The notes under the pieces were generated by a model. It searched no databases. It saw only the letters and a list, made by a program, of their open reading frames with translations, and was not told the DNA's origin. The position numbers and the translations under genes are program-made. Below, one piece after another: positions 42,846-54,065 of a stretch of DNA of 64,000 nucleotides; positions within the stretch are counted from its first letter, which is position 1; each line of letters starts with the position of its first letter. Origin of the DNA: Timonella senegalensis JC301. Its GTDB lineage: Bacteria; Actinomycetota; Actinomycetes; Actinomycetales; Cellulomonadaceae. The stretch spans positions 589,768 to 653,767 of the forward strand of contig NZ_HE978642.1 of NCBI RefSeq assembly GCF_000312125.1, read 5' to 3'.

Positions 42846-43168
42846 CTTAAGTCACCTTCCTCATCAGATAGTGGGGCTCTTACCTGCGAACCTACTTGCC
42901 AAGTGGGAAGTCAGCAACCGGAACGGCGCTGTTTCCTCGCTCGCAATTTACCGTAACCCGAAAATCTGCGTAGCGACTGTAAAACGGCCCTCCACGTGCG
43001 AGTTCTACCCAAAATTCAGCCACTGGAGGACGCAATCTTCTGTTCGCGCGCGCATTCGGGCGCCAGCAGCTAAAATTGCGGCTTTCACAGTGCGCGACAT
43101 GCCACAGGGCTCGCCCCCACGCTCATACAGCCTGCAGGAACGAGCCCCTGTGAACAAATACCTAGTAG
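42846..43168. other. intergenic region before mihF
   Basis: These 323 bases between the pyrF stop and the mihF start contain no supported gene. Near the pyrF end, CACAGGGCTCG (43103-43113) pairs with CGAGCCCCTGTG (43141-43152), leaving one extra base in the second arm and a loop of 27 bases; it could end the pyr transcript. The mihF promoter must also lie here but is not clear. Confidence 0.45.
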
Positions 43169-44041
43169 CTAGGCGGTGAGGGCCTCACGGGCCTGATCTG
43201 CCGCAGCGAGTGCGGCGATCTGCAGTTGCTCCACACTAGGACCGGCCTTCAGGACCCCGCGCGAGCTCGACGCCAACACGCTTGAGCGTGCGTCCCCGAA
43301 CACTTGCGCAAGCTCAGTCGCACCCGCACCCTGCGCACCGACACCGGGCGCCAGCAGTGGGCCGTTCACGGCAGCAAGATCCACACCGCGTTCGCGTGCT
43401 GCCTCGCCGATCGTGGCCCCCACAACGAGGCCGACCGAGCCAAGCTGGCCCGCCTCCCCCGCCGCTGCATTCAGTGCTGCGGCTTCACGTGCTATCACAG
43501 CGGCAACCGAGGATCCGTCCGCGACCGTTGCGTGCTGGACCTGCTTACCCTCAGGGTTCGAGGTTAGGCACAGCACAAACAAGCCGCGGCCCGTCTCGTG
43601 TGCAAGTTCGACCGCGGGGGTCAGCGACCCAAATCCGAGGTAGGGCGATACCGTGAGGGCGTCACCGGCAAGAGGCGCGCCGTCTGCGAGGAACGCATCC
43701 GCGTACCCAGCCATCGTGGAACCGATGTCCCCACGCTTTGCGTCCACAATGCACAGCGTTCCCGCCTCGCGGGAGGCCGCAATGACCTCCTCTAGGACGC
43801 CCATGCCGCGCGAGCCATGACGCTCGAACAGCGCGGACTGCGGCTTGAATGAGGAAATCCGTCCACCCAACGCCCCGACCACGGTCAGAGCGAACGAGCG
43901 CAACCCAGCAATATCGTCGTTAAGCCCCCAAGCGGCCAGCAGGCCGGGGTGAGGGTCAATGCCAACGCAGAGCGGACCAAATGTGTCCATGGCCGCCGCG
44001 AGGCGCGCCCCAAAGGGGGCGCGCTGCGCAGGAGCGGTCAT
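43169..44041 (-). CDS. pyrF: orotidine 5'-phosphate decarboxylase (type 2)
   Basis: A 290-residue enzyme that makes UMP from OMP, the last step of the pathway encoded by this operon. Motifs are [17 protein letters not shown] and [23 protein letters not shown], the Asp-Lys-Asp catalytic pattern of the actinobacterial type 2 enzyme, which is longer than the E. coli type. It overlaps the carB stop by four bases and ends the pyr operon. Confidence 0.95.
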   Translation of the reverse strand: MTAPAQRAPFGARLAAAMDTFGPLCVGIDPHPGLLAAWGLNDDIAGLRSFALTVVGALGGRISSFKPQSALFERHGSRGMGVLEEVIAASREAGTLCIVDAKRGDIGSTMAGYADAFLADGAPLAGDALTVSPYLGFGSLTPAVELAHETGRGLFVLCLTSNPEGKQVQHATVADGSSVAAVIAREAAALNAAAGEAGQLGSVGLVVGATIGEAARERGVDLAAVNGPLLAPGVGAQGAGATELAQVFGDARSSVLASSSRGVLKAGPSVEQLQIAALAAADQAREALTA

Positions 44042-47000
44042 GCGGTGACACCAGCCTCGATGTACGAGCGCTTGGAGTGCTCCTGAATCGAAGTGACGCT
44101 GAACGGACCGGCTAGGACTGACTCGATCGCCTGGACGGCAGCGGAGAGCTGGTCGACCGTGGTGATGATCGGCTTGTCGGCGGCAGTTACGGACGCGCGG
44201 ATCTCGTAGCCGTCGGCGCGTGCGCCCTGGCCAGACGGCGTGTTCACAACCATGTCGACCTCACCGTTGGTGATCAGGTCAACGATGGTGGGCTCGCCAG
44301 TCTCCGAACGGCCGTCCGAGTACTTACGTACCGGAGTAGCCGAGATGCCCGCACGGCGCAGGACCTTGGCGGTTCCGGCGGTCGCGAGCAGCTCGAAGCC
44401 GAGCTCCTGGAGGCGCTTGATCGGGAAGATCGCCGCACGCTTGTCGCGGTCAGCAACCGAAACGAACACGCGGCCGGAGGTAGGCAGTCCACCAAACGCT
44501 GCAGCCTGCGACTTGGCAAAGGCCGTTGGGAAGTCCACGTCGAAGCCCATAACCTCACCCGTCGAACGCATCTCTGGGCCGAGGACGGTGTCCACGGCGA
44601 TGCCCTCAGTAGTGCGGAAGCGCTTGAACGGAAGCACGGCTTCCTTCACAGCAATTGGGGCATCGATTGACAGGGTTGAACCGTCGCCCGCGGCCGGCAG
44701 AACGCCCTCAGCACGCAGTTCCTTGATGGACTTGCCCGCCATGAGCAGCGCGGCAGCCTTTGCCAGCGGGACGCCCGTTGCCTTGGCAACGAACGGCACG
44801 GTGCGCGAGGCGCGAGGGTTGGCCTCGAGGACGTACAGGACGTCGGAGACGAGTGCGTACTGGACGTTCATCAGGCCGCGCACGCCAATGCCCTTGGCCA
44901 GAGCCAGGGTCGAGCGGCGGATGCGGTCGATCTCACCGTCCGAGAGGGACATCGGAGGAAGGACGCACGCCGAGTCACCGGAGTGAATACCGGCCTCCTC
45001 GATGTGCTCCATGATTCCGCCAACGTACATGTCCTCGCCGTCGAACAGGACGTCGACGTCGATCTCCATGGCGTCGTCAAGGAAGCGGTCGATCAGGATT
45101 GGTGCGAGCGGGCCACCGGACAGTGCGGCCTCACCGAGCGCACGCTGGACGTAACCGGTCAGATGCTCCTCGGAGTACACGATCTCCATACCGCGGCCGC
45201 CGAGCACGTAGCTTGGGCGCACGAGAACCGGGTAACCAATACCGGCCGCGATGTTCTTGGCCTCAGTCAGGGTCGTCGCGGTGCCGAACGCAGGAGCTGG
45301 AAGGCCCGCCTCGGTCAGGACGCGGCCAAACTCGGCGCGGTCCTCGGCGTTGTCGATAGCCTCGGGAGAGGTTCCCAGGATCGGCAGGCCGGCCTCGCGG
45401 AGGCGACCAGCAAGGCTGAGCGGAGTCTGTCCACCGAGCTGAACGATGACGCCCTTGATCGGACCGGCCTCAAGCTCGGCCTCGTAGATCTCGATAACGT
45501 CCTCGAACGTGAGCGGCTCGAAGTACAGGCGGTCTGCGGTGTCGTAGTCGGTCGAAACCGTCTCCGGGTTGCAGTTGATCATGATGGTCTCGTACTCGCC
45601 CTTAAGGCCAAGAGCCGCGTGGACGCAGGAGTAGTCGAACTCGATTCCTTGGCCGATACGGTTTGGACCCGACCCGAGGATCAAGATGGCCTCGCGCTCG
45701 CGGGGCTGAACCTCGGTTTCCTGGTCGTACGAGGAGTAGTGGTACGGGGTCTTCGCGTCGAACTCGGCGGCGCAAGTGTCCACGGTCTTGAACACTGGGC
45801 GGACGCCGAGGGCCTTGCGGACCTCGCGCACTGCACCCTCTGCCGCGGCGCGCGACCCCTTGATGCCTCGCAGGCTGGCGATCTGAGAGTCGGACAGGCC
45901 GTTGCGCTTGGCGCGCAGCAGGAGCTCACGGTTGAGAGCGTCGGCGTGTGCAACCTCGTCGGCGATCTCGTTCATAAGCTGGATCTGGTCGAGGAACCAG
46001 CGGTCGATCTTAGTGGCCTCGTAGACCTGCTCGATCGTGGCACCGGCGCGCAGTGCCTGCTGGGTCGCCACGAGGCGGCGTTCGGTTGGGCGCTGGATCT
46101 CCACGAGGAGTTCCTCAAGGGCGCGTCCGGAGACTGGCTCGCCGTCCCAGTGGAAGTTGGTGCCCGGTTTGTCGATTGACCGCAGCGCCTTACCGAGTGC
46201 CTCGGTGAAGTTGCGGCCCAGCGACATTGCCTCGCCCACGGACTTCATGGTCGTGGTCAGGGTGTCGTCAGCGGCTGGGAACTTTTCGAACGCGAAGCGA
46301 GGAACCTTGACCACGACGTAGTCGATGGTTGGCTCGAACGCTGCCGAGGTGGTTCCGGTGATGTCGTTCTGGATCTCGTCCAGGGTGTAGCCGATGGCGA
46401 CCTTAGCCGCGATCTTGGCGATTGGGTAACCAGTCGCCTTGGAAGCTAGCGCCGAGGAGCGCGATACGCGAGGGTTCATCTCGATGACGATGACACGGCC
46501 GGTCTTAGGGTCGACCGCGTACTGGATGTTACAGCCACCGGTGTCCACGCCAACCTCACGGATGACGGCGATGCCGATGTCGCGAAGGGTCTGGTACTCG
46601 CGGTCGGTGAGCGTCAGGGCTGGGGCAACGGTGACGGAGTCACCGGTGTGCACGCCAACTGGGTCAACGTTCTCAATCGAGCAAATGACGGCGACGTTGT
46701 CGTTCTTGTCTCGCATGAGCTCGAGCTCGTATTCCTTCCAGCCCAGGATCGACTCTTCGAGCAGAACCTCGGTGGTTGGCGAGTAGTGGAGGCCCTGGCC
46801 AACGATGCGGCGCAGCTCTTCCTCGTTGTAAGCGAACCCGGAGCCGAGTCCACCCATGGTGAAGGATGGGCGCACAACAACCGGGTACTTCAGTTCCTCA
46901 ACCGCAGCGATGGCCTCTTCGATGGTGTGGATGATCGCGGAGCGTGCAGACTCTCCCCCACAGATGTCAACGACCTTCTTGAACTGCTCGCGGTCCTCGC

Positions 47001-47376
47001 CCTTCAGGATGGCGGGAATGTTCGCACCGATGAGCTCGACGTTGTACTTTTCCAGCACACCCGCCTCGTCCAGTGCGATCGCGGCGTTCAGCGCGGTCTG
47101 GCCACCAAGGGTCGGCAGGATCGCATCCGGGCGTTCCTTGGCGATGATCGTGGTGAGCACATCCGTGGTGATTGGCTCGATGTAGGTCGCGTCAGCAAAC
47201 TCTGGGTCGGTCATGATCGTGGCCGGGTTGGAGTTCACGAGAATAACGCGAATCCCCTCTTCCTTGAGCACGCGGCATGCCTGGGTTCCCGAGTAGTCAA
47301 ACTCGCAGGCTTGGCCGATGACGATCGGGCCGGAGCCGATGACGAGTACAGATGAGATGTCAGTTCTTTTTGGCAT
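44038..47376 (-). CDS. carB: carbamoyl-phosphate synthase large subunit
   Basis: A 1112-residue CarB with two homologous ATP-grasp halves and a C-terminal allosteric (MGS-like) domain. Opening segment: [22 protein letters not shown]; first half [18 protein letters not shown] and [20 protein letters not shown]; second half [36 protein letters not shown] and [20 protein letters not shown]. It makes carbamoyl phosphate for pyrimidines and arginine. It starts 6 bases after carA and overlaps pyrF at its end. Confidence 0.98.
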   Translation of the reverse strand: MPKRTDISSVLVIGSGPIVIGQACEFDYSGTQACRVLKEEGIRVILVNSNPATIMTDPEFADATYIEPITTDVLTTIIAKERPDAILPTLGGQTALNAAIALDEAGVLEKYNVELIGANIPAILKGEDREQFKKVVDICGGESARSAIIHTIEEAIAAVEELKYPVVVRPSFTMGGLGSGFAYNEEELRRIVGQGLHYSPTTEVLLEESILGWKEYELELMRDKNDNVAVICSIENVDPVGVHTGDSVTVAPALTLTDREYQTLRDIGIAVIREVGVDTGGCNIQYAVDPKTGRVIVIEMNPRVSRSSALASKATGYPIAKIAAKVAIGYTLDEIQNDITGTTSAAFEPTIDYVVVKVPRFAFEKFPAADDTLTTTMKSVGEAMSLGRNFTEALGKALRSIDKPGTNFHWDGEPVSGRALEELLVEIQRPTERRLVATQQALRAGATIEQVYEATKIDRWFLDQIQLMNEIADEVAHADALNRELLLRAKRNGLSDSQIASLRGIKGSRAAAEGAVREVRKALGVRPVFKTVDTCAAEFDAKTPYHYSSYDQETEVQPREREAILILGSGPNRIGQGIEFDYSCVHAALGLKGEYETIMINCNPETVSTDYDTADRLYFEPLTFEDVIEIYEAELEAGPIKGVIVQLGGQTPLSLAGRLREAGLPILGTSPEAIDNAEDRAEFGRVLTEAGLPAPAFGTATTLTEAKNIAAGIGYPVLVRPSYVLGGRGMEIVYSEEHLTGYVQRALGEAALSGGPLAPILIDRFLDDAMEIDVDVLFDGEDMYVGGIMEHIEEAGIHSGDSACVLPPMSLSDGEIDRIRRSTLALAKGIGVRGLMNVQYALVSDVLYVLEANPRASRTVPFVAKATGVPLAKAAALLMAGKSIKELRAEGVLPAAGDGSTLSIDAPIAVKEAVLPFKRFRTTEGIAVDTVLGPEMRSTGEVMGFDVDFPTAFAKSQAAAFGGLPTSGRVFVSVADRDKRAAIFPIKRLQELGFELLATAGTAKVLRRAGISATPVRKYSDGRSETGEPTIVDLITNGEVDMVVNTPSGQGARADGYEIRASVTAADKPIITTVDQLSAAVQAIESVLAGPFSVTSIQEHSKRSYIEAGVTA

Positions 47377-47382
47377 GGAGGA

Positions 47383-48633
47383 TCAGTTCTCCTGGTTCTT
47401 TGCGCGGGCTGCCTTGGAGAGTCCAGCAGCGGTTGGCGCGCCGGAGGTCATGAGGTTGAGGAAACGGTCGAACAGGTACGCAGCGTCGTGCGGGCCTGCC
47501 GCGGCCTCAGGGTGGTACTGGACCGAGAATGCGGGGATGTCGTGGCACTCGAGGCCCTCAACGACGTTGTCGTTCAGGCCGATGTGCGAGACGATGACGC
47601 GGCCGTAGGCGCCGTCGTTGTGCGGTGCGGTTGCGGTCACGCCAATGGGTGCGTCCACGGCGAATCCGTGGTTCTGCGAGGTGATCTCGACCTTGCGGGT
47701 GGAGAGCTCCATGACCGGCTGGTTGATGCCGCGGTGGCCGTACGGAAGCTTGTAGGTGCCAAATCCGAGCGCGCGGCCCAAGAGCTGGTTGCCAAAGCAG
47801 ATGCCGAAGTAAGGGATCTTGCGGTCCAGGACCTCGCGCAGCAACTCAACCTCGCGGGTCGCCGCCGCCGGGTCACCAGGGCCGTTTGAGAAGAACACGC
47901 CGTCCGGGTTCAGGGCAAGCATGTCCTCGATCGTGGAGTCTCCCGGCAGGACGTGGACGCGCATGCCACGCTCGGCGAGGCGCTGCGGGGTCATCGACTT
48001 GATACCGAGGTCGAGTGCGACGACAGTCTTGAGAGGCTCCTGGCCTTCGAACTTGCCCATTGGCTCAACCACGTATGCGGTGTCCGTGGAGACCTCGCGC
48101 GCAAGGTCTGCGCCCTTCATAAGTGGCTGTTCGTTGACGGCCTTGACCAGTTCCTCGATGCGCTTTGGGTGGCGTCCGTCGAGGAGCGCCTCACCGGAGA
48201 ACACACCGGCGCGCATGGTGCCGCGATCGCGGAGGTGTCGGGTAAGCGCGCGAGTGTCGATGTCGGAGATTCCCACGACGCCCTGGGTCTCCAATTCAAC
48301 GTCAAGGCCGCGGGCCGAGCGCCAGTTCGAAGGCTTGCGGGCAGGGTCGCGGACCACAAGGCCCGATACCCAGATGCGGATCGATTCGGGGTCTTCGTCA
48401 TTCACACCGGTGTTACCGATGTGTGGTGCCGTCATGACCACGATCTGCTTGTAGTAGGAAGGGTCGGTGAGGGTCTCCTGGTAGCCGGTCATGCCGGTGT
48501 TGAAGACAATCTCGCCGTACGTGGCACCGACTGCGCCATAGGCTCGACCCGAGAAGATTCGACCGTCCTCGAGGACGAGGAGTGCTGCACCTGGGTAGGT
48601 GGGAGCGTCGATGAGTGCGGGCTGGGAGATCAC
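47383..48633 (-). CDS. carA: carbamoyl-phosphate synthase small subunit
   Basis: A 416-residue glutaminase subunit that supplies ammonia to CarB. The class I amidotransferase domain has the nucleophile in [18 protein letters not shown] and the His/Glu pair in [11 protein letters not shown]. The N-terminal region has [20 protein letters not shown] and [17 protein letters not shown]. It overlaps the upstream PH-protein gene by four bases, so it is part of the pyr operon. Confidence 0.97.
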   Translation of the reverse strand: MISQPALIDAPTYPGAALLVLEDGRIFSGRAYGAVGATYGEIVFNTGMTGYQETLTDPSYYKQIVVMTAPHIGNTGVNDEDPESIRIWVSGLVVRDPARKPSNWRSARGLDVELETQGVVGISDIDTRALTRHLRDRGTMRAGVFSGEALLDGRHPKRIEELVKAVNEQPLMKGADLAREVSTDTAYVVEPMGKFEGQEPLKTVVALDLGIKSMTPQRLAERGMRVHVLPGDSTIEDMLALNPDGVFFSNGPGDPAAATREVELLREVLDRKIPYFGICFGNQLLGRALGFGTYKLPYGHRGINQPVMELSTRKVEITSQNHGFAVDAPIGVTATAPHNDGAYGRVIVSHIGLNDNVVEGLECHDIPAFSVQYHPEAAAGPHDAAYLFDRFLNLMTSGAPTAAGLSKAARAKNQEN

Positions 48634-49169
48634 TGGTTCTCCTTAGTTGGGTCTTGGCCTGCTTGCACAAGCGCGTTGATTGCTGCGATCAGAGCGGACT
48701 GCTGGCTCCGGTGGTCCGGCTTGAAGCCCGAGTCGAGTTGGGTTTCACCATCCTCTCGGGATGCGATTCGCCACTCGATCAGGACGAGGCCCGACGGCCC
48801 CATAACTTTGCCGGCGATTCCCGGAGCTTCAGACGCACCGATCAGGTGGTCTGTGGGGATGAAGATGTCCTTGGCGCCGCTGCGCTCGATGAGGACGCCT
48901 CCGGAGTAGACGCCAAGGTTGGCCGCGGAGCGGAACCCTAGGTCCTGTGCTGCGATGCGCTCGAGCCAGTCACCGTGGACTGTCGAGCTGACGTAGATTC
49001 CGCCAAGAGTATCGAACAGCTGCTCGCCGAGCCCGTCCGCGGGGACTGCCGGCAAGGGAGACACGAGTTCCTGGGTGCGCCTAGCGCGCTTGCGCCAGCC
49101 AAACCACATGAGCCCGAGGAGTCCTAGCCCTACAAAGAACAGGAGGACTGCTGACTGGACCGGCGTCAT
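48630..49169 (-). CDS. PH-like membrane protein of the pyr operon (Rv1382 type)
   Basis: A 179-residue protein. One N-terminal membrane helix ([18 protein letters not shown]) precedes a beta-rich PH-like domain ([43 protein letters not shown]). It overlaps pyrC by four bases and carA by four bases. The same type of gene lies between pyrC and carA in mycobacteria (Rv1382). Its function and link to pyrimidine synthesis are unknown; operon position is the only clue. Confidence 0.85.
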   Translation of the reverse strand: MTPVQSAVLLFFVGLGLLGLMWFGWRKRARRTQELVSPLPAVPADGLGEQLFDTLGGIYVSSTVHGDWLERIAAQDLGFRSAANLGVYSGGVLIERSGAKDIFIPTDHLIGASEAPGIAGKVMGPSGLVLIEWRIASREDGETQLDSGFKPDHRSQQSALIAAINALVQAGQDPTKENQ

Positions 49170-50518
49170 GCGGGGAGCTCCGAACCTGCGGCCTTACCCT
49201 CTTCGCCGTCCTGTGGGACGGTACCCAGGACGGTGGCTCGGCCGCGCAGGAAGGTTGCGACGACGCGGCCAGGGAGTTCCATTCCCGCGAACGGGGTGTT
49301 GTCTGACATGGTCAGCTGGCTGCGTGGATCAACCACTACTGGTGAGTTCGGGTTGTACAGGACCACGTTTGCTGGCTCGCCAACTTCAAGTGGGCGTCCT
49401 TGAGCAAACTCACCGGTGTCGATTCGACCAATTCGCGCTGGGTTGGTGGACAGCACCTCGGCGACCCGCTCCCACGAGAGCTTTCCGGTCTCAACCATGG
49501 TCTTGTGGACCACTGGGAGTGCGGTCTCCAGGCCGGTCATCCCGAAGGCTGCGGCGTTCCACTCGCAGTCCTTGTCCTCCACGGTGTGTGGCGCGTGATC
49601 GGTGGCCACGATGTCGATCGTGCCGTCTTCCAGCCCCGCGCGCACTGCGTCCACGTCGTTCTGGGTACGCAGCGGAGGGTTGACCTTGAACACAGGGTTG
49701 TAGCCGCGGGCCAGTTCGTCGGTCAGGATGAGGTGGTGTGGGGTCGCCTCGGCGGTGACGTTGATGCCGCGCTGTTTGGCCCAGCGCACGATCTCTACGG
49801 ATCCGGCGGTGGACAGGTGGCAGATGTGTACGCGTGAGCCCACGTGCTCCGCGAGCAGAACGTCGCGGGCAATGATCGACTCCTCCGCGACTGCTGGCCA
49901 TCCTGTGAGGCCGATCTCTGCGGAGACAACGCCCTCGTTCATCTGGGCGTTCTCGGTCAGGCGTGGCTCCTGCGCGTGCTGGGAGACAACGCCGTCGAAT
50001 GCCTTGACGTACTCGAGCGCGCGGCGCATGAGTACTGGGTCGTCAACGCACTTTCCGTCGTCCGAGAAGACCCGGACCTGCGCGCGGGAGTCGGCCATTG
50101 CGCCGAGCTCTGCAAGCTGCTTTCCGGCGAGTCCCACGGAGACTGCACCAACGGGGTGCACGTCAACCCAGCCAGCCTCCTTGCCAAGGCGCCAGACCTG
50201 CTCGACCACGCCTGCGGTGTCCTGCACAGGCGAGGTGTTGGCCATTGCGTGCACGGCGGTGAAGCCGCCCATTGCAGCGGCGCGAGTTCCAGTCAGGACG
50301 GTCTCTGCGTCCTCGCGGCCCGGCTCACGCAGGTGTGTGTGGAGGTCTACGAGTCCGGGAAGGGCGATCAGATCGGAGGCGTCGATGGTGGTTGCGCCCT
50401 CTGGCGCAGTGCCGGTGCCGGCAGGAACGATCTGGGCAATCTTTCCGCCGGACAGGGTCATGTCCACGCGCTCATTGCCGTATGGGGCGACGTTGGAGAT
50501 GAAGTACGTGGTGGTCAT
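49166..50518 (-). CDS. pyrC: dihydroorotase
   Basis: A 450-residue class I dihydroorotase, a zinc amidohydrolase that closes carbamoyl-aspartate to dihydroorotate. Signatures are GLVDLHTHLREPGREDAETV (metal-binding HxH), HICHLSTAGSVEIVR and IVATDHAPHTVEDKDCEW (catalytic Asp). Start and stop overlap with both neighbours. It is complete. Confidence 0.96.
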   Translation of the reverse strand: MTTTYFISNVAPYGNERVDMTLSGGKIAQIVPAGTGTAPEGATTIDASDLIALPGLVDLHTHLREPGREDAETVLTGTRAAAMGGFTAVHAMANTSPVQDTAGVVEQVWRLGKEAGWVDVHPVGAVSVGLAGKQLAELGAMADSRAQVRVFSDDGKCVDDPVLMRRALEYVKAFDGVVSQHAQEPRLTENAQMNEGVVSAEIGLTGWPAVAEESIIARDVLLAEHVGSRVHICHLSTAGSVEIVRWAKQRGINVTAEATPHHLILTDELARGYNPVFKVNPPLRTQNDVDAVRAGLEDGTIDIVATDHAPHTVEDKDCEWNAAAFGMTGLETALPVVHKTMVETGKLSWERVAEVLSTNPARIGRIDTGEFAQGRPLEVGEPANVVLYNPNSPVVVDPRSQLTMSDNTPFAGMELPGRVVATFLRGRATVLGTVPQDGEEGKAAGSELPA

Positions 50519-51537
50519 CAGAAGCCTGCCTTCGCGGGTGTGTCGTTGGAGTGGGTTTCACCCGCGAGAAGCAGGTAGAGCGCTGCCATTCGCACCGCAA
50601 CGCCGTTGGAGACCTGCTCCACGATGACGGATCGGTGTGAGTCTGCGGCGCGCGCCGAGATTTCGAGCCCACGGTTCATTGGGCCTGGGTGCAGAACGAT
50701 TGCGTGGTCTTGGAGAAGCCCGAGGCGCTTCTCATCGAGTCCGTACTTGCGGGTGTACTCGAGTGGGCTTGGGAAGAACCCGCCGCCCGCGGAGCCCATG
50801 CGCTCGCGCTGAATGCGCAGCATCATGACCGCATCAGGCTGCCAGTCACGCAGAACCTCGTCGAGGTTGTATGAGATCTCGCATGGCCAGGTCTCCGCAC
50901 CAACCGGCACGAGGGTGGGTGGGGCTACCAGTGTCACCACGGCACCGAGGGTATGCAGCAGGTACACGTTGGAGCGCGCGACGCGGGAGTGTAGGACATC
51001 TCCAACGATGGCCACCTTGCGGCCACGCAGATCCCCGCCGAGGCCATTGTTTAGCGAGGGCAACTCCCCTGCCGATACGAGTTCTCCGCCGAGGTGGCGG
51101 CGTAGCGTGAACGCATCCAAGAGAGCCTGGGTCGGGTGCTGGTGCGTGCCATCGCCGGCGTTGATGACTGGCACGTCGAGCCAGCCCGAGTGCGCCAGGA
51201 TGTGCGGCGCGCCGGAGGCCTGGTGGCGGATGATGACTGCGTCCGCGCCCATTGCATCGAGCGTCAGCGCGGTGTCCTTGAGGCTCTCGCCTTTGGACAC
51301 TGAGGAGCCCTTGGCCGAAAAATTAATGACGTCCGCGGACAGGCGTTTCGCCGCTGTCTCGAATGAGATGCGGGTACGTGTGGAGTCCTCGAAGAAGAGG
51401 TTGACTACAGTTCGCCCGCGCAGCGTGGGTAGCTTCTTGATCTCGCGCGACTGGGTGGCAGCCATCTGGGCCGTGGTGTCGAGGAGGAGGATCGCTTCGT
51501 CGAGCGAGAGGTCCGCGGTGTTGAGTAGGTGCTTCAC
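50518..51537 (-). CDS. pyrB: aspartate carbamoyltransferase catalytic subunit
   Basis: A 339-residue enzyme joining carbamoyl phosphate and aspartate. The signature [19 protein letters not shown] binds carbamoyl phosphate, and [19 protein letters not shown] is the second conserved loop. Length fits a PyrB without regulatory subunit, as usual in Gram-positives. Start overlaps the pyrR stop by four bases; end overlaps pyrC by one base. Confidence 0.97.
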   Translation of the reverse strand: MKHLLNTADLSLDEAILLLDTTAQMAATQSREIKKLPTLRGRTVVNLFFEDSTRTRISFETAAKRLSADVINFSAKGSSVSKGESLKDTALTLDAMGADAVIIRHQASGAPHILAHSGWLDVPVINAGDGTHQHPTQALLDAFTLRRHLGGELVSAGELPSLNNGLGGDLRGRKVAIVGDVLHSRVARSNVYLLHTLGAVVTLVAPPTLVPVGAETWPCEISYNLDEVLRDWQPDAVMMLRIQRERMGSAGGGFFPSPLEYTRKYGLDEKRLGLLQDHAIVLHPGPMNRGLEISARAADSHRSVIVEQVSNGVAVRMAALYLLLAGETHSNDTPAKAGF

Positions 51538-52112
51538 TTGTCTCCCCCTGCAATGAACACGCCGTCGCGTCCGTCGATCTCCTCGAGGCGCACGAACACA
51601 CGCTCGCTCAGCGAGGTGGGTAGGTTCTTGCCTACGAAGTCTGATCGGATGGGAAGTTCCCGGTGGCCCCTGTCGATGAGGGTTGCGAGCTGCACGCTGC
51701 GTGGACGGCCCAGGTCTTTCAGGGCGTCGAGAGCTGCGCGGATGGTGCGTCCGGAGAATAGGACGTCATCGACGAGGACGACAACCTTGTTGTCGATGCC
51801 CTGCGCAGGGAGGTCGGTCTGTCCGATTGCGCGTGGTGGCTGCTTGTGAAGATCGTCTCGGTACATGGTGACGTCGAGAGTGCCTAGGATGGCGTGCGCT
51901 TCGATTTCTGGTTCGATGTCAGCGAGGCGCTGGGCGATACGGCCAGCGAGTGGAACGCCGCGGGTGGGAATGCCTAGGACTACAACGTCCTGGCCGCCCT
52001 TGTTTCGCTCAATAATCTCGTGAGCAATACGAGTCAATGCCCGAGAAATATCGGCGCTTCCGAGTACTTCGGTTGCCTTTGCCTCTCCGGGTCCATCGAT
52101 TTCAGATGTCAT
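51534..52112 (-). CDS. pyrR: PyrR, pyrimidine operon regulator/uracil phosphoribosyltransferase
   Basis: A 192-residue PyrR, an RNA-binding attenuation or translation regulator of pyr genes that also has UPRT activity. The PRPP-binding loop [22 protein letters not shown] and [18 protein letters not shown] are diagnostic. It is first in the pyr operon. ATG 52112 has a GGGGG-rich ribosome site next to a PyrR-type binding sequence in the leader, so it probably represses its own translation. Confidence 0.96.
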   Translation of the reverse strand: MTSEIDGPGEAKATEVLGSADISRALTRIAHEIIERNKGGQDVVVLGIPTRGVPLAGRIAQRLADIEPEIEAHAILGTLDVTMYRDDLHKQPPRAIGQTDLPAQGIDNKVVVLVDDVLFSGRTIRAALDALKDLGRPRSVQLATLIDRGHRELPIRSDFVGKNLPTSLSERVFVRLEEIDGRDGVFIAGGDK

Positions 52113-52127
52113 CTGTCTAACCCCCTT

Positions 52128-52143
52128 GCCGCCTCACAGGACG
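52128..52143 (-). promoter_or_regulatory. PyrR-binding loop in the pyr leader
   Basis: CGTCCTGTGAGGCGGC on the minus strand matches the conserved PyrR binding loop (GUCC-x-G-x-GAGGC) with short CCG/CGG stems. It sits just upstream of the AAGGGGG ribosome site of pyrR, so PyrR-UMP binding could hide it, as proposed for mycobacteria. Confidence 0.7.
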
Positions 52144-52184
52144 GTACTTAAAGGACTGGTATGTGGACTTCTCCAGAGTACAAC

Positions 52185-52226
52185 GATGGCCACCACGAGG
52201 ACTTGTTGTCCCACGTGGTGGCCATC
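52185..52226 (-). terminator. large hairpin after fadD
   Basis: Perfect 13-base arms (GATGGCCACCACG and complement) with a second GGAC/GTCC stem in the loop. It lies 21 bases after the fadD stop and before the pyr leader, so it probably ends fadD transcription. Confidence 0.75.
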
Positions 52227-52247
52227 ACGTCAAACGCTCAACGTGTT

Positions 52248-53966
52248 CTAGGAGACTGTGATCTCCCGAGACACAACGCCTTCCTTGACTACGCGGCGGA
52301 GCACCTTGCCCACCTGCGATCGAGGCAGCTCGTCAACAAAACCGAGTTTGCGCGGCAGCGCATAGCGCGCCAGCGTAGCATCGCAGTGGTCCTGGATCTC
52401 CTTGAGCGTGACCTTCTCAACGCCCTGGGCTGGGACGACTACAGCAATCACGAGCTCCCCGAGGTCTCCCCCAGGCATTCCGATGATTGCTACGTCCTCG
52501 ACGCCCGGCATCTCGCGCATGCGCTCTTCCACCTGGCTTGGGAACACCTTGAAACCACCGGTGATAATCATTTCCTTGATGCGGTCCACGACCTTGAAGA
52601 AGCCCTGCTCGTCCATGGTCACGACGTCACCGGTGCGCAGCCACGTCTTGCCGTTGATCCGGGTGAGCACCTGGGCGTTCTCTTCCGGCTTCTCCCAGTA
52701 ACCCTGGAACACCTGAGGCCCGGAGAGCAGCAGCTCACCTCGCTCGGTGAACGGAAGGACCTTGGTGGGGTCGTCCTGATCAACAATCAGCACGTCAGTC
52801 GATGGGAATGGCAGGCCGAGGAAGCCTGGCTTGCGCTCAGAGGACACGGGGTTACCCAGCGCCACGGGGGATGACTCGGTCATTCCGTAGCCCTCGATGA
52901 CGAGGCCGCCGGTCGCCTTCTCCCAGTCTGCCGCAGTCTTAGCAGGAAGAGGCATCGCTCCGGCAATTGCGTAGCGGAAGGAAGTCAGGTCCACGTTGCG
53001 CTCGCTCGCCTTTGCCACCAGTCGGGACAGCATCGGCGGCACCGCTGGGAGGAACGTACCCGGGTGCTTCTTCTGAGTTGACAGGAACGAGTCCACATCG
53101 AACTTGGGGAACAGCATGAGGGTTGCGCCAATGCGCAGGGAGTAGGTCAGGCACAGCGTCAGACCGAAGGCATGGAAGAACGGCAATACGCCGTAGACAA
53201 CTTCGGTGCCAAGTCGCTCGTGAGCACCCGTCCATGCCACGCCCTGTGTAGCGTTCGCCACGAGGTTCTCGTGGGTCAGCACCGCACCCTTTGGAGTGCC
53301 AGTGGTTCCACCCGTGTACTGGATGACTGCAACGTCCGAGCCGGTGGCCACTGGCGAGGTTGGCTCAACAGTTCCGGCGGCCGCAACAAAGTCGTGCCAG
53401 CTGGTCGCGTATGCGGGAGGCGTCGCGCAGAGTGCAGCCTTGGTCTCGCGGGCCTTCTTCACCGGCAGCGTCAGCAGGAACTTCTTGGACAGCGGGAGAT
53501 CGCGTGATGCGTCGACTGCGAAGACGGTCTTGAGGGCGGTCTGCTTGATGCTCTCGCCAAGTTCAGCGGCGGTCTTGTCCCAGAAGATCGCGTAGGTAGA
53601 GCCGGAGTCGTTGAGCTGGTGAATCAACTCCGCCTGCGTGTAGAGAGGGTTGTGTTCGACCACGATTGCGCCGATGCGCAGCACAGCATAGAAGGCGACA
53701 ACGTGCGAGGTGGCGTTCGGGAGCGCGATGGCGACCCTGTCCCCCTTCTTCACGCCGTGACGCTCAAGCGCGCGTGCAGCCTTGTCGATCGTGGTGATCA
53801 GGTCCGTGTAGCTCATGGGCTTGCCCATGAAGTTCAGCGCGGTGCGGTCTGGGAACTTAGCGGCGCTCTCCCACAACGCGGCAGTAAGGTCACCTTCCGG
53901 AACATCGATGTTCGCTGGGACGCCGGGCGCGTAGTGGTTAAGCCATGGTTTTTGAGAGTTGCTCAC
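52248..53966 (-). CDS. fadD: long-chain acyl-CoA ligase (FadD type)
   Basis: A 572-residue member of the adenylate-forming family that activates fatty acids to acyl-CoA. Motifs are VIQYTGGTTGTPKGAVLTHENL (phosphate loop, about residues 211-230), VIEGYGMTESSPVA, WLRTGDVVTMDEQGFFKVVDR and the C-terminal Lys segment RYALPRKLGFVDELPRSQVGKVLRR. The GTG start lies 6 bases after TAGAGT. A 14-bp inverted repeat directly upstream overlaps the spacer and -35 region, suggesting a fatty-acid-responsive regulator. It is the only gene between the pyr and nusB transcripts. Confidence 0.92.
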   Translation of the reverse strand: MSNSQKPWLNHYAPGVPANIDVPEGDLTAALWESAAKFPDRTALNFMGKPMSYTDLITTIDKAARALERHGVKKGDRVAIALPNATSHVVAFYAVLRIGAIVVEHNPLYTQAELIHQLNDSGSTYAIFWDKTAAELGESIKQTALKTVFAVDASRDLPLSKKFLLTLPVKKARETKAALCATPPAYATSWHDFVAAAGTVEPTSPVATGSDVAVIQYTGGTTGTPKGAVLTHENLVANATQGVAWTGAHERLGTEVVYGVLPFFHAFGLTLCLTYSLRIGATLMLFPKFDVDSFLSTQKKHPGTFLPAVPPMLSRLVAKASERNVDLTSFRYAIAGAMPLPAKTAADWEKATGGLVIEGYGMTESSPVALGNPVSSERKPGFLGLPFPSTDVLIVDQDDPTKVLPFTERGELLLSGPQVFQGYWEKPEENAQVLTRINGKTWLRTGDVVTMDEQGFFKVVDRIKEMIITGGFKVFPSQVEERMREMPGVEDVAIIGMPGGDLGELVIAVVVPAQGVEKVTLKEIQDHCDATLARYALPRKLGFVDELPRSQVGKVLRRVVKEGVVSREITVS

Positions 53967-53972
53967 AAGAAA

Positions 53973-54010
53973 ACTCTAACCTACGCAACCGTAACCTACG
54001 GTTGCGTAGG
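53973..54010 (-). promoter_or_regulatory. fadD promoter with operator-like inverted repeat
   Basis: The -10 TAGAGT (minus strand, 53978-53973) is 6 bases before GTG 53966. Next to it lie CCTACGCAACCGTA (53980-53993) and its exact complement TACGGTTGCGTAGG (53997-54010), separated by ACC. TAACCTACG also occurs as a direct repeat (53977-53985, 53992-54000). Position and form suit a TetR/GntR-type operator. Confidence 0.6.
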
Positions 54011-54065
54011 CCAATCTCACAGAAAACCCATACGTGCTCTCCACGTTCCAGGGAAACCACAGCAC

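Noticed and set aside
44983-46179. Plus-strand frame of 398 codons opposite carB
   Set aside because: CarB is intact on the other strand; the frame shows no domain.
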